Below are positions 16,836 to 25,866 of a DNA stretch of 64,000 bases, in pieces; within the stretch, counting starts at the first letter, position 1, and each line of letters begins with the position of its first letter. The notes under the pieces were generated by a model that was not told the DNA's origin, did no database searches, and was given only the letters and a program-made list of their open reading frames with translations. The DNA comes from Chitinophaga sp. CB10 (GTDB lineage Bacteria; Bacteroidota; Bacteroidia; Chitinophagales; Chitinophagaceae). The DNA is taken from positions 243,489 through 307,488 of the forward strand of contig MLAV02000007.1 in assembly GCA_001870995.2 (NCBI GenBank), given 5' to 3'. The position numbers were made by a program, and so were the translations under genes.

Positions 16836-18635
16836 CTACTCGTCCAGCTTCAGTACGGCAAGGAATGCTTCCTGCGGTACCTCTACGTTTCCGATCTGGC
16901 GCATACGTTTTTTACCTTCTTTCTGTTTCTCCAGGAGCTTACGTTTACGGGAGATGTCGCCGCCATAACATTTTGCGGTTACGTCCTTACGCATAGCGGA
17001 GATGTTTTCGCGGGCCACGATCTTGGCGCCGATGGCTGCCTGGATGGCGATGAGGAACTGCTGGCGTGGCAGCAGCTCTTTCAGTTTTTCGCAGAGCTTG
17101 CGGCCGAAGTCCTGCGCGCGGCTGCGGTGGATCAGGGCGCTGAGGGCGTCCACTTTATCCCCGTTGAGGAGGATATCCATTTTCACGATATCGCTTTCGC
17201 GGAAGCCGATTGGCGTATAGTCAAAAGAGGCGTACCCGCGGGTTTGGCTCTTCAGTTTATCATAGAAGTCGAACACGATCTCCGTCAGCGGCAGTTCAAA
17301 CATCAGCTCTACGCGGGTGGTGGTCAGGTAGCTCTGGTTGAGCAGGAGGCCGCGTTTGCCGAGGCAGAGGGTCATGATGTTACCGATATAGTCCGGCTTG
17401 GTGATGATCTGCGCGCGGATCCACGGCTCTTCAATGCGGGACATCTTGGTAGGGTCAGGCATTTCGGCCGGGTTGTTCACCACGATTTGTTTGTTCGTAT
17501 CCTTGGTGTCGTAGGCGATGAAACCTACGTTTGGCACGGTGGTGATCACGGTTTGGTTAAACTCGCGTTCCAGGCGTTCCTGGATGATCTCCATGTGGAG
17601 CATACCGAGGAATCCGCAGCGGAAACCAAAGCCGAGGGCCTGGGATGTTTCCAGTTCGTAGGTCAGGGAGGCATCGTTCAGCTGCAGCTTGTCCATACAG
17701 TCACGCAGCTCTTCAAAGTCCTCCGTTACCACGGGGAAGATGCCGGCAAATACCATCGGTTTTACCTCCTGGAAGCCTTTGATGCCTTCCAGGCAAGGGT
17801 TGGAAGCCTTGGTGATGGTATCCCCCACTTTTACTTCCTTGGCGTTTTTGATACCGGTGATGATATAACCTACGTCCCCGGTATGTACCTCGTTTTTGGG
17901 TTCGAGGCCCAGTTTGAGGATACCTACTTCATCGGCTTCATACTCTTCGCCGGTGTTTACGAATTTAATTTTATCGCCTTTCCTGATGGTACCGTTGTAC
18001 ACGCGGAAGTACGCGATGATACCGCGGAAAGAGTTGAATACGGAGTCGAATATCAGGGCCTGCAGCGGCGCTTCAGGGTCGCCTTTAGGGGCGGGAATGC
18101 GTGTTACGATCGCTTCGAGGATTTCCTCGATACCGATACCGCTTTTTCCGGAGGCCAGGAGGATGTCTTCGTCCTTCACACCGATCAGTTCGATGATCTG
18201 GTCTTTCACTTCCTCGATCATAGCGCCTGCCATATCAATTTTGTTGATCACAGGGATGATTTCGAGGTCGTTATCCAGGGCCAGGTAGAGGTTGGAAATG
18301 GTTTGGGCCTGTATGCCCTGGGCAGCGTCTACCAGCAGCAGGGCGCCTTCGCAGGCAGCCAGCGCGCGGGATACTTCGTAGGAGAAGTCAACGTGGCCGG
18401 GGGTGTCAATCAGGTTAAAAGTATATTTTTCACCGTTTTTGGCGGTATAGTTCATTTGGATGGCGTGGCTCTTAATGGTGATCCCTTTTTCACGTTCCAG
18501 GTCCATGTCATCCAACACCTGCGCCTGCATGTCACGGTCAGAAATCGTTTTGGTGTACTCCAATAAGCGGTCAGCCAGGGTACTTTTACCGTGGTCAATA
18601 TGGGCAATGATACAAAAATTGCGAATATTCTTCAT
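16836..18635 (-). CDS. lepA: translation elongation factor 4 (LepA)
   Basis: A 599-residue ribosome-associated GTPase, the normal length for EF4. G1 is AHIDHGKSTL (residues 10-19), G3 is DTPGHVDF, G4 is NKID. The LepA-specific C-terminal domain is seen in GAKIVARENISAMRKDVTAKC and GGDISRKRKLL. It is monocistronic with its own terminator. A -7-like element lies about 57 bp upstream. Confidence 0.98.
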   Translation of the reverse strand: MKNIRNFCIIAHIDHGKSTLADRLLEYTKTISDRDMQAQVLDDMDLEREKGITIKSHAIQMNYTAKNGEKYTFNLIDTPGHVDFSYEVSRALAACEGALLLVDAAQGIQAQTISNLYLALDNDLEIIPVINKIDMAGAMIEEVKDQIIELIGVKDEDILLASGKSGIGIEEILEAIVTRIPAPKGDPEAPLQALIFDSVFNSFRGIIAYFRVYNGTIRKGDKIKFVNTGEEYEADEVGILKLGLEPKNEVHTGDVGYIITGIKNAKEVKVGDTITKASNPCLEGIKGFQEVKPMVFAGIFPVVTEDFEELRDCMDKLQLNDASLTYELETSQALGFGFRCGFLGMLHMEIIQERLEREFNQTVITTVPNVGFIAYDTKDTNKQIVVNNPAEMPDPTKMSRIEEPWIRAQIITKPDYIGNIMTLCLGKRGLLLNQSYLTTTRVELMFELPLTEIVFDFYDKLKSQTRGYASFDYTPIGFRESDIVKMDILLNGDKVDALSALIHRSRAQDFGRKLCEKLKELLPRQQFLIAIQAAIGAKIVARENISAMRKDVTAKCYGGDISRKRKLLEKQKEGKKRMRQIGNVEVPQEAFLAVLKLDE

Positions 18636-18691
18636 ATGATGTTTTACTGGTCCAATGTCCGATCCGATTCAGTACCGGCCATTTCAGCCCG

Positions 18692-18699
18692 CAAAGGTA
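18692..18699 (-). promoter_or_regulatory. lepA: -7 element for lepA
   Basis: Minus-strand TACCTTTG matches TAnnTTTG exactly. The -33 region is weak. It gives a leader of about 50 nt before the lepA ATG at 18635. Confidence 0.45.
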
Positions 18700-18787
18700 T
18701 TAAAATTAGTTGGTTTATTTGGTGAATGTTTAATTTATTAGCACCTTAGTAAAACAACACCTATTTCCTCATCAAAAAAACAGGATT

Positions 18788-19045
18788 ATGGAACTCGCAC
18801 AACAATTTGAAACTGCTGTAGCAGAGAGCAAAACATTAGCTGAAAAACCCTCCAACGAAATCCTATTGCAGTTGTATTCCCTTTATAAGCAGGCAACTGA
18901 GGGGGATGTTAGCGGCGAAGGGCCATCCAATCCGTTTGATTTTGTGGCCAAGGCCAAACACAATGCCTGGGCGGAGCTGAAAGGCAAGTCCAAAGAGGAT
19001 GCCATGAAGGAATATGTAGCGCTGGTACAGCGATTAAAAGGATAA
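18788..19045 (+). CDS. acyl-CoA-binding protein (ACBP family)
   Basis: An 85-residue protein matching the full ACBP domain. LQLYSLYKQATEGDV, KAKHNAWAELKGKSKEDAM and YVALVQRLKG are the conserved ligand-binding helices. It binds medium/long-chain acyl-CoA in the cytoplasm and buffers the pool. It sits 18 bp before the ornithine aminotransferase gene on the same strand, so they may share a transcript although no functional link is obvious. Confidence 0.93.
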   Translation: MELAQQFETAVAESKTLAEKPSNEILLQLYSLYKQATEGDVSGEGPSNPFDFVAKAKHNAWAELKGKSKEDAMKEYVALVQRLKG

Positions 19046-19063
19046 TTACACTAATTTTGCATC

Positions 19064-20305
19064 ATGATACCCACTAATACAATGACCGAAAGAACCCAAC
19101 ATTTTCTGGAGCTGGAAGAACAGTATGGCGCACATAACTATCACCCGCTGCCAGTGGTTTTAGATCGCGGCAAAGGGGTTTTCCTGTGGGATGTTGATGG
19201 CAAACAATATTATGATTTTCTCTCCGGTTACAGTGCGGTCAACCAGGGGCATTGCCACCCGGCAATTATCGCCACCCTGGTAGAGCAGGCGCAGAAGCTG
19301 ACCCTGACTTCCAGGGCTTTCCATAGCGACCTGCTGGGGGAATATGCACAATACATTACCAGCTATTTCGGATACGATAAGGTCCTGCCGATGAACACCG
19401 GCGTGGAAGCCGTGGAAACGGCGCTAAAACTTTGCCGCCGCTGGGGTTACCAGGTAAAGGGCATCCCGGCCAACCAGGCAAAAATTATCGTATGCGGTCA
19501 TAACTTTCACGGACGTACGCTGAATGTGATTTCCTTCAGTACCGATCCGGATGCGCGCAATAATTTCGGCCCCTACATGCCGGGATATGAAGTTATCCCG
19601 TTCAACAACCTGCCGGCGCTGGAACAGGCCCTGCAGGATAAAAATGTGGCCGGCTTCCTCGTAGAACCCATACAGGGCGAGGCCGGCGTGGTAGTGCCGG
19701 ACGAGGGCTACCTCTCCAAAGCTTTCCAGTATTGCAAAGACGCCAATGTGCTCTTCATCGCCGATGAAATCCAGACCGGCCTGGCACGTACCGGTAAAAT
19801 GCTGGCCTGCGATCATGAAAATGTACGCCCTGACCTATTGATCCTCGGGAAAGCCTTATCCGGCGGCACATTGCCGGTGAGCGCCGTTTTGGCGGACGAT
19901 GAGATCATGCTTACCATCAAACCGGGGGAACATGGTTCTACCTACGGCGGCAACCCGCTGGCCTGTAAGGTGGCGATGACCGCCCTGGAAGTGCTCAAAA
20001 CGGAACGCATGGCGGAAAATGCAGCCGCTATGGGGCAGTTATTGCGGCAGGGTTTACTGGATCTGGCGTCCCCATATATCACGACGGTGCGTGGCAAAGG
20101 CTTACTCAACGCGATCGTGGTGAAACACGATGACCCCGATGCCGCGTGGGACTTATGTCTCTCCCTAAAAGAAAACGGATTACTGGCTAAGCCAACCCAT
20201 GGCGATAAGATCCGCTTTGCGCCTCCCCTGCTGATTACGGCAGACCAGGTGAAGGATTGTGTAGGGATTATCCAACGCAGCCTGGAAGCGACTTTCCATC
20301 GCTAA
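19064..20305 (+). CDS. rocD: ornithine--oxo-acid aminotransferase
   Basis: A 413-residue class-III PLP aminotransferase converting ornithine to glutamate semialdehyde. Family blocks include YDFLSGYSAVNQGHCHP, NTGVEAVETALKL, ADEIQTGLARTG and the PLP lysine K263 in LGKALSGG. The specific N-terminal match (YGAHNYHPLPVVL) favours ornithine aminotransferase over acetylornithine aminotransferase. The ATG at 19064 is used; an in-frame ATG at 19082 (MTERTQHF) is an equally possible start. Confidence 0.95.
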   Translation: MIPTNTMTERTQHFLELEEQYGAHNYHPLPVVLDRGKGVFLWDVDGKQYYDFLSGYSAVNQGHCHPAIIATLVEQAQKLTLTSRAFHSDLLGEYAQYITSYFGYDKVLPMNTGVEAVETALKLCRRWGYQVKGIPANQAKIIVCGHNFHGRTLNVISFSTDPDARNNFGPYMPGYEVIPFNNLPALEQALQDKNVAGFLVEPIQGEAGVVVPDEGYLSKAFQYCKDANVLFIADEIQTGLARTGKMLACDHENVRPDLLILGKALSGGTLPVSAVLADDEIMLTIKPGEHGSTYGGNPLACKVAMTALEVLKTERMAENAAAMGQLLRQGLLDLASPYITTVRGKGLLNAIVVKHDDPDAAWDLCLSLKENGLLAKPTHGDKIRFAPPLLITADQVKDCVGIIQRSLEATFHR

Positions 20306-20339
20306 TAACCTAATTTACATACGCTGAAAATTTTAATAC

Positions 20340-20981
20340 ATGGCGGCCAGCCACAAAGCCATCCGCAGCTCCGGATGGAAAACAGATTTACTGATAGGGT
20401 TCCCGGACGGTTTATTCCTCCTCTTCTTTTCCACCCAGGTGATCCAGGGATTCCCCATTGAGGTACAAACCTTTTATAACATCCAGCTGACGATCTGGCT
20501 CATCGGGGCCGTACTGGTGATGTTCAGCGCATACCGGGCCAACCGGGGCGATTTGCAGCACGACAATCCCCTGCTGACGCCTGAAGAAAAAAGGAAGCTG
20601 GAAAAACTTGATATCAACGATGCCACCATCGCGCATATCGCCGGCGAAATGCAGAAGGACGCCGATTTGTGGGAACAAACACTCGCGACGGAAAATGTGA
20701 AGGAATCTACGTTTAGCCATGCCCGTGCCATCCGCAGCGCTGTTATGACCGCTGTATTTTTCCTGGCCGGCGGCGCCTTATCCGTATGTCCTTACCTTGC
20801 GAACGAAAACTTTCCGGCGGCCTCCAAAACCAGTATGATGCTGGTTTTCCTGGGGCTGACTGCATTCAGCTTTTTCAAAGCCCGTATTACAGCACAACGC
20901 CCATTACCGATAATCATACGTTATTGGTTAATGGGCGCCGGTGTATTATGCGGAGCATGGATACTCCTTAAGATATTCTAG
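20340..20981 (+). CDS. VIT1/CCC1-like membrane protein, divergent
   Basis: 213 residues with about five hydrophobic segments (near 20-40, 47-67, 128-150, 158-178, 185-212). The layout resembles the VIT1/CCC1 iron/manganese transporter family: a GFPDGLFLLF segment near the start, a second helix ending MFSAYRA, a charged EEKRKLEKL...AGEMQKDADLWEQ cytosolic stretch, then three more helices. Similarity is by pattern and moderate only; the usual catalytic-site carboxylates are not clearly aligned, so transport of metal is an inference. It ends exactly back-to-back with the next gene. Confidence 0.7.
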   Translation: MAASHKAIRSSGWKTDLLIGFPDGLFLLFFSTQVIQGFPIEVQTFYNIQLTIWLIGAVLVMFSAYRANRGDLQHDNPLLTPEEKRKLEKLDINDATIAHIAGEMQKDADLWEQTLATENVKESTFSHARAIRSAVMTAVFFLAGGALSVCPYLANENFPAASKTSMMLVFLGLTAFSFFKARITAQRPLPIIIRYWLMGAGVLCGAWILLKIF

Positions 20982-21371
20982 CTATTTGTCCGTCCGCGTT
21001 AGCAGCACAGACACGAAAGCGATCAACGCTGCCGCGAAGGAAACATATAATGCGGGATGGGTTTGGGGGCAGATGCCGATTTCGCATCTTCCAAAGATCA
21101 TCATATTCCGGAACGTCCACGCGAGCAAAAATCCGCATACAAACAGGTTTACCCTTAACACCCACTTCTTCCTGAGCGCAAACAGGATCAGGGCCGCTGC
21201 AGCCAGGAAAATATTCAATTTGCCAGGTTCTCCGTAGTTGGAACCTACTGTGTTCACACCGGTAAACACCATGTGTTTGAGGTGACTGTCATTGATTTCA
21301 GACCAAGGCAGGAATGCACAAATGATTACTGCCAGCGATGCAACAATACCAAATATCCTGGTTTTCGCCAT
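20982..21371 (-). CDS. small membrane protein of unknown function
   Basis: 129 residues with about four hydrophobic segments (near 5-22, 54-68, 72-92, 108-125). I do not recognise the family. There are few charged residues outside the tail, and a short loop has two cysteines (CEIGIC). Its stop codon abuts the stop of the convergent VIT-like gene with no base between them (TAGCTA at 20979-20984). It may be independent of its neighbours. Confidence 0.7.
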   Translation of the reverse strand: MAKTRIFGIVASLAVIICAFLPWSEINDSHLKHMVFTGVNTVGSNYGEPGKLNIFLAAAALILFALRKKWVLRVNLFVCGFLLAWTFRNMMIFGRCEIGICPQTHPALYVSFAAALIAFVSVLLTRTDK

Positions 21372-21417
21372 ATCTCTATATTTAGGGATGCGAAGGTAAA
21401 GAATAAATACCTATCTG

Positions 21418-23601
21418 CTACCTTGCTCCCGGAGGACAATTTAATTTTAAGAAATCCGTGAACAGGGTGGACAAGTGCTCCCGTGTGCCCTCTCCTTCCG
21501 AAATACTGTGCGTGCGGTTAGGATAAGCCATGAACTGGAACTGCTTATTATAGCGCACCAGCGCGTTGATCATCATCTCGGAATTCTGGTAATGCACGTT
21601 ATCATCCCCCGTACCTTGGATTAGCAGCAGCTTACCCTGCATTTGCGCCGCGTAGGTAATGGGCGAGCCTTTTTTATAGGCTTCCATATCCTCCCGGGGC
21701 AGGCCGGTATAACGCTCCTGGTAAATATTATCATAGGTGAGCAGGTTGGTCACCGGCGCCACCGCTACGCCAGCGGTAAACAGGCCGGGATACTGGCAGA
21801 GCATATTCAGCGTCATGGTGCCGCCGCCGCTCCACCCCCAGATCACGGACCGGGTGGAATCGAGGAAGCGGTATTTTTCGAATAATGCCCTTGCAGTCAG
21901 CGCCTGGTCCCGGGTATCGATCACGCCTATTTTGCCATAAATGCTTTTGCGCCATTCGCGGCCTTTCGGCAGCGGGGTGCCCCGGTTGTCGAAACAGACG
22001 TACACGTAACCGTCTGCCGCCATGCTGCCTTTGTACAGCGGATCTTCCCCGGCATAGTAGTTATCCAGCGTCATGGCCATGGCCGGCCCGCCGTACACGG
22101 TAAATACCACCGGGTATTTTTTGGAAGGATCGAAGTTATCCGGTTTCACCATGTAGCCGTCCATCGGCACGCCGTCCGCGGTGGTGATGCGGAGGTATTC
22201 CATGTTTTTGCCGCGGCCGGTGTAGCGTTTGAGCGCGTTGGCCATGGCGGAACTCAATACCGGCGCTTCGCGGAGGTCGATGAATTCAGCCGCCGGCCTT
22301 ACCAGTTTGTAGCTGGAAAAGGAATGCGCCGCCCAGAGGCTATAGGGCGATAATTCATATTTATTGGTACCCTCCAGCTCCCGCGGCGTGAGGCGGGTGG
22401 TATCGCCGCCATTCAGCGGAATACTGTAGAGGTATTGTTGTACCGGGTTATAGGGAGAGGCGTGGAAATATATTTTGCCGCTGCCCTGATCGGCCCGGAG
22501 CAATTTGATGACGTCATAATCGCCGGGGGTGAGCAGCGTGGACTTTCCATCCGCCAGGGAAATGCGGTACAGGTGGCGCCATCCGTCCTGCTCACTGAGC
22601 CAGAGGAAGGATTTGCCATCCGGCAGGAAGTCCCACCCTTTGATACCATTATCATCCCAGGCGCTTTTTACATCGATCCAGGCTTTATCGGTTTCTGTAT
22701 AAATGGTGCGGGTGCTGCCGTTATCGGCGCGGCAAATCATGATCTTACTTTCGTTCTGCCTGCGGTTCAGCTGCTGGATAATCAGCTCATTGGTACCGGG
22801 TATCCACTCCATGCGGGGAATGTAATGCTGGCGGTTATCCCCGGGAACGTTCATCCAGGTGGTGCGCGCCGTCTGGATATTGACTACGCCTATTTTAACG
22901 GCGGAGGGGTCCTGACCGGCCACGGGGTATTCCACGGGGATGGTGAAGGAATAGATGGAATCCGTGTTATTGATCATGAGGAAGTCGCGCGTTTTGGTGG
23001 CATCTACCTGCCAGTAGGCGATGGACTTGCTATCCGGGCTCCAGCGGAAACCATCCCGGCAATCCAGCTCTTCTTCATACACCCAGTCGAAAGTACCGTT
23101 GATAAAACGGCGGCTGCCGTTGGTGGTCAGCGGTTTGATTACGCCGGTGGAAAGGTCTTCCAGGTAAAGGTTGGAGCGGCTCACGTAAGCGGCGTACCTG
23201 CCGTTGGGCGAGAGCTTCGCAAACATGAGTGTAGCCGCAGGCAGGGTTTTACCCAGCTGGCGGAGCTTTTTGGTCCGGAGGTCCAGCAGCCAGTAATCGC
23301 CTTTGGTTTCATAGCGCCATACCCGTTGGGTATTGGTAAAGAGCAGTACCTGCTGTTCATCCTGGGAGAACTGGAAAGACTTTATTTCCAGCGGCTGGGA
23401 TGCGCCGGCGGGTTTGAGTAATTCCATGGGCACTTTCACGGTGAGGGTACTACCGTTGCAGGGCACGTAGGCGATGCCTTCTTCGCGGATCTCATAATAG
23501 GCTTTGCCATCAGCGCTCCACGTAAAATCCGGGCCGGGCTGGGCTTTCAGGATACCGGCCGCTCCATGCAGCAGCAGTATCAACAGGGCTATTTTCTTCA
23601 T
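21418..23601 (-). CDS. DPP-IV-type prolyl oligopeptidase-family peptidase (S9B)
   Basis: About 727 residues. A signal peptide (about 1-21, LLHGAAGILKAQ) is followed by a DPP-IV N-terminal beta-propeller, with FDWVYEEEL carrying the Glu pair that recognises a free N-terminus. The C-terminal alpha/beta-hydrolase has Ser591 in GWSGGG, an Asp in GTGDDNVHY and a His in NRTHSIS. Predicted to remove N-terminal dipeptides from peptides in the periplasm. The frame opens upstream to 23754, but that extension is not signal-like; ATG at 23601 begins a clear signal peptide and is chosen. The Ser motif has G where many DPP-IV enzymes have Y. Confidence 0.92.
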   Translation of the reverse strand: MKKIALLILLLHGAAGILKAQPGPDFTWSADGKAYYEIREEGIAYVPCNGSTLTVKVPMELLKPAGASQPLEIKSFQFSQDEQQVLLFTNTQRVWRYETKGDYWLLDLRTKKLRQLGKTLPAATLMFAKLSPNGRYAAYVSRSNLYLEDLSTGVIKPLTTNGSRRFINGTFDWVYEEELDCRDGFRWSPDSKSIAYWQVDATKTRDFLMINNTDSIYSFTIPVEYPVAGQDPSAVKIGVVNIQTARTTWMNVPGDNRQHYIPRMEWIPGTNELIIQQLNRRQNESKIMICRADNGSTRTIYTETDKAWIDVKSAWDDNGIKGWDFLPDGKSFLWLSEQDGWRHLYRISLADGKSTLLTPGDYDVIKLLRADQGSGKIYFHASPYNPVQQYLYSIPLNGGDTTRLTPRELEGTNKYELSPYSLWAAHSFSSYKLVRPAAEFIDLREAPVLSSAMANALKRYTGRGKNMEYLRITTADGVPMDGYMVKPDNFDPSKKYPVVFTVYGGPAMAMTLDNYYAGEDPLYKGSMAADGYVYVCFDNRGTPLPKGREWRKSIYGKIGVIDTRDQALTARALFEKYRFLDSTRSVIWGWSGGGTMTLNMLCQYPGLFTAGVAVAPVTNLLTYDNIYQERYTGLPREDMEAYKKGSPITYAAQMQGKLLLIQGTGDDNVHYQNSEMMINALVRYNKQFQFMAYPNRTHSISEGEGTREHLSTLFTDFLKLNCPPGAR

Positions 23602-23889
23602 TGTCAAACAGAATAAGTTGCAATGGTAACTAAAAAAATAAGAACAATGCGAACAAAAGGGGGAACGTGATGTTAAATGAGGCGGAAACCTGGTAAGGTA
23701 TAAATATTTTGACCTATTTTTTATTATGTGGATAAAAAAACATGTGTAATTCAAAAATATTCATAGGTTTTTATCTATTTTTATGCAAGAAATAACAATT
23801 AAATAATGAGTATCAGGGGGTTATACCTGTAGGGCGCCCGTTTGACCAGCTCAGTTACAAATTATCCTGTTAGAAAAACCATAATAGTT

Positions 23890-24147
23890 ATGATTCAAGT
23901 TACACTGTCTTACAAAAACCGTGAATTCGTACAACTGGAAGATTCCTTCCTGGCGCAGATTGCAGAGAACACCAAAAAGCTGCTCTATGCTTTGCTGGAA
24001 GATATATACGATCTGCTGATCCAGGAGAAGGGCCGTTTCCGCATCAACCTCGACAATCATCCCAAAATTGAAGTAGAAGGCTTCAGCAGCGGATTGCAGG
24101 ACCAGATTGAGCGCACTCTCCGCGGCGAATACGATTACGATTACTGA
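23890..24147 (+). CDS. small acidic conserved-looking protein, unknown
   Basis: 85 residues from the ATG at 23890; an upstream in-frame start at 23842 adds an unconvincing extension. It is acidic, with a helical middle (FLAQIAENTKKLLYALLEDIYDLL) and a tail ending EYDYDY. No recognised domain. It stands alone between the DPP-IV gene (opposite strand) and the TRIC gene 77 bp downstream. Confidence 0.65.
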   Translation: MIQVTLSYKNREFVQLEDSFLAQIAENTKKLLYALLEDIYDLLIQEKGRFRINLDNHPKIEVEGFSSGLQDQIERTLRGEYDYDY

Positions 24148-24224
24148 TCCACGAAAACATTTCCGCTGTTGTATGCAAAGCGTATAACTATTCTATAAAT
24201 TGCAGCTAAATCTAAGAACAGCGG

Positions 24225-24836
24225 ATGCATCTTACTTTTATTCACGTCCTGGAACTACTGGGAACATTTGCTTTTGCCATATCCGGCGCTACTGCCGCTA
24301 TCAACAAATCATATGACGTGATTGGTTTGCTCACCTTATCGTTTGTAACGGCGATAGGCGGGGGAACCATCCGGGACCTGCTCATCGGCGCTACGCCTGT
24401 AGCCTGGATGCAGGATGAATTGAGCAATACCGCCATCATCATTGCTGCTATTATTGCTGCCTTATTTTTCTCTTACGTAAAGCGGCTACACCAATGGCTC
24501 ACCGTTTTTGACGCCATAGGCCTTGCTATGTTTACCGTTACGGGTATCAACAAAGGTATGGCCGCGGGCCTTCCCATGCCTATCTGCGTGGCGCTCGGCG
24601 CAATTACGGGCACCTTCGGCGGATTGCTGCGGGATGTGATCAGCGGCGAACAACCGATTTTATTTACCCGTGAAATATATGCCGCCGCCTCCATTGCCGG
24701 TGGCACCATCTATGTGGCGGGCACTTACTACAATGCCGACCCGGATGTGATACAGAGTATATCCGTGACCGTTATAGTCGCGATACGATTGATCAGCCTC
24801 CGTTACAACTGGCAGCTACCGCGGCTTCGCGGATAA
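24225..24836 (+). CDS. trimeric intracellular cation channel family protein (UPF0126/TRIC)
   Basis: 203 residues with about seven membrane helices in two halves. Each half has the glycine/arginine motif of the family: GGGTIRDLLIG near 45-55 and FGGLLRDVISGEQP near 125-138. The prokaryotic TRIC channels conduct potassium; the earlier name UPF0126 covered the same fold. It is followed 56 bp later by marC on the same strand, so cotranscription is possible. Confidence 0.92.
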   Translation: MHLTFIHVLELLGTFAFAISGATAAINKSYDVIGLLTLSFVTAIGGGTIRDLLIGATPVAWMQDELSNTAIIIAAIIAALFFSYVKRLHQWLTVFDAIGLAMFTVTGINKGMAAGLPMPICVALGAITGTFGGLLRDVISGEQPILFTREIYAAASIAGGTIYVAGTYYNADPDVIQSISVTVIVAIRLISLRYNWQLPRLRG

Positions 24837-24892
24837 TTCCCCTGCGGAAATTCCTTCTTCTCTACATAACATAAAATTCCTATATTGCTGTT

Positions 24893-25537
24893 ATGAGGGA
24901 AATCTTTGATAATTATTTTGCTTTTGCCACAACGGTGTTCATGGGATTATTCGCGATCGTCAATCCCATTTCTTCCATTCCGGTATTCCTGGAACTCACG
25001 TCCAACATGGATAAACCGCAGCGGAAAAATATTGCCACCAAATCCGTATTGATTGCGTTTTGTATCATCGCCGTTTTCAGCGTCGCTGGCAAACTGATAT
25101 TCCATGTATTCGGGATCACCCTCGCTGCCTTGCGGGTTACCGGCGGTATCCTTGTTTTTGTGATCGGGTACGAGATGGTGCGCGGCAAAGAGGAGGATAA
25201 GCATAATCCCAAACTGGGCGATCAGCCCGTTAAGGCGGATCACGGTATCAGCGCGGCTATCACGCCGCTGGCCATGCCGCTTATGGCAGGCCCCGGCACC
25301 ATCACCACTGCTATGAGCTACTCCGCAGCGAAGGACGTTTATCATCTCGCCATTGTAATGGGCGTATATGCATTGATATGTTATATCACTTACCTGCTGT
25401 TTCTTGCGGGCGATAAAATTGTAAATATCATCGGCACCAACGTCATGATGGTGATTACGAAAATGATGGGATTAATATTGGCTGTGATCGGCGTACAGAT
25501 GCTGGCACTGGGTGCAATGGAACTTTTCAAACTTTAA
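24893..25537 (+). CDS. MarC-family integral membrane protein
   Basis: 214 residues with six predicted membrane helices. Family blocks: VNPISSIPVFLELT near residues 23-36, TGGILVFVIGYEM, and TPLAMPLMAGPGTITTAM near 125-142. MarC proteins were once linked to multidrug resistance but their function is unknown. It ends before a 300-bp gene-free stretch and a terminator. Confidence 0.93.
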   Translation: MREIFDNYFAFATTVFMGLFAIVNPISSIPVFLELTSNMDKPQRKNIATKSVLIAFCIIAVFSVAGKLIFHVFGITLAALRVTGGILVFVIGYEMVRGKEEDKHNPKLGDQPVKADHGISAAITPLAMPLMAGPGTITTAMSYSAAKDVYHLAIVMGVYALICYITYLLFLAGDKIVNIIGTNVMMVITKMMGLILAVIGVQMLALGAMELFKL

Positions 25538-25866
25538 TTTTTTTTCTTGCCGCGATAAAACAATTTGATTTTAGCTGGTGTTATTTAAGTATAAATAAGG
25601 CTTATAAAAATAGAAGTATCGACCCCTACCCGGTCAATCTGTAATCTTCAGCATTCCTTAAACTTAATTATAAACATAAACCGTCATTGAAAAATGGCGC
25701 TAAGATATTTTTTCGATTAACAACAGGTAAAATCCGTTATTGATTACTAGGTGGATGTTATCGTTCCCTTTTTTTAATTGGAACATAAAAAAAAATCAAT
25801 ATAGACGGAACAGTTAGCAGAAAAGCCGTCCCGATTCTTCGGGACGGCCGGTTTTTTATAGCAGCA
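25538..25866. other. gene-free stretch between marC and the RND operon
   Basis: A/T-rich, with no coding frame or recognised RNA. The only clear element is the terminator at its right end (25825-25848). Confidence 0.6.
25825..25848. terminator. bidirectional terminator between marC and RND operon
   Basis: A 10-bp perfect stem, GCCGTCCCGA with TCGGGACGGC, and a TTCT loop. A T6 run follows two bases later on the plus strand and TTTT follows on the minus strand. Confidence 0.85.

Noticed and set aside
17127..18566. A 479-codon plus-strand frame inside lepA
   Set aside because: Antisense shadow of a strongly conserved gene; no motif or start signal.
23602..23754. N-terminal extension of the DPP-IV-type peptidase
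   Set aside because: The added 51 residues are not signal-like, while the ATG at 23601 begins a standard signal peptide.
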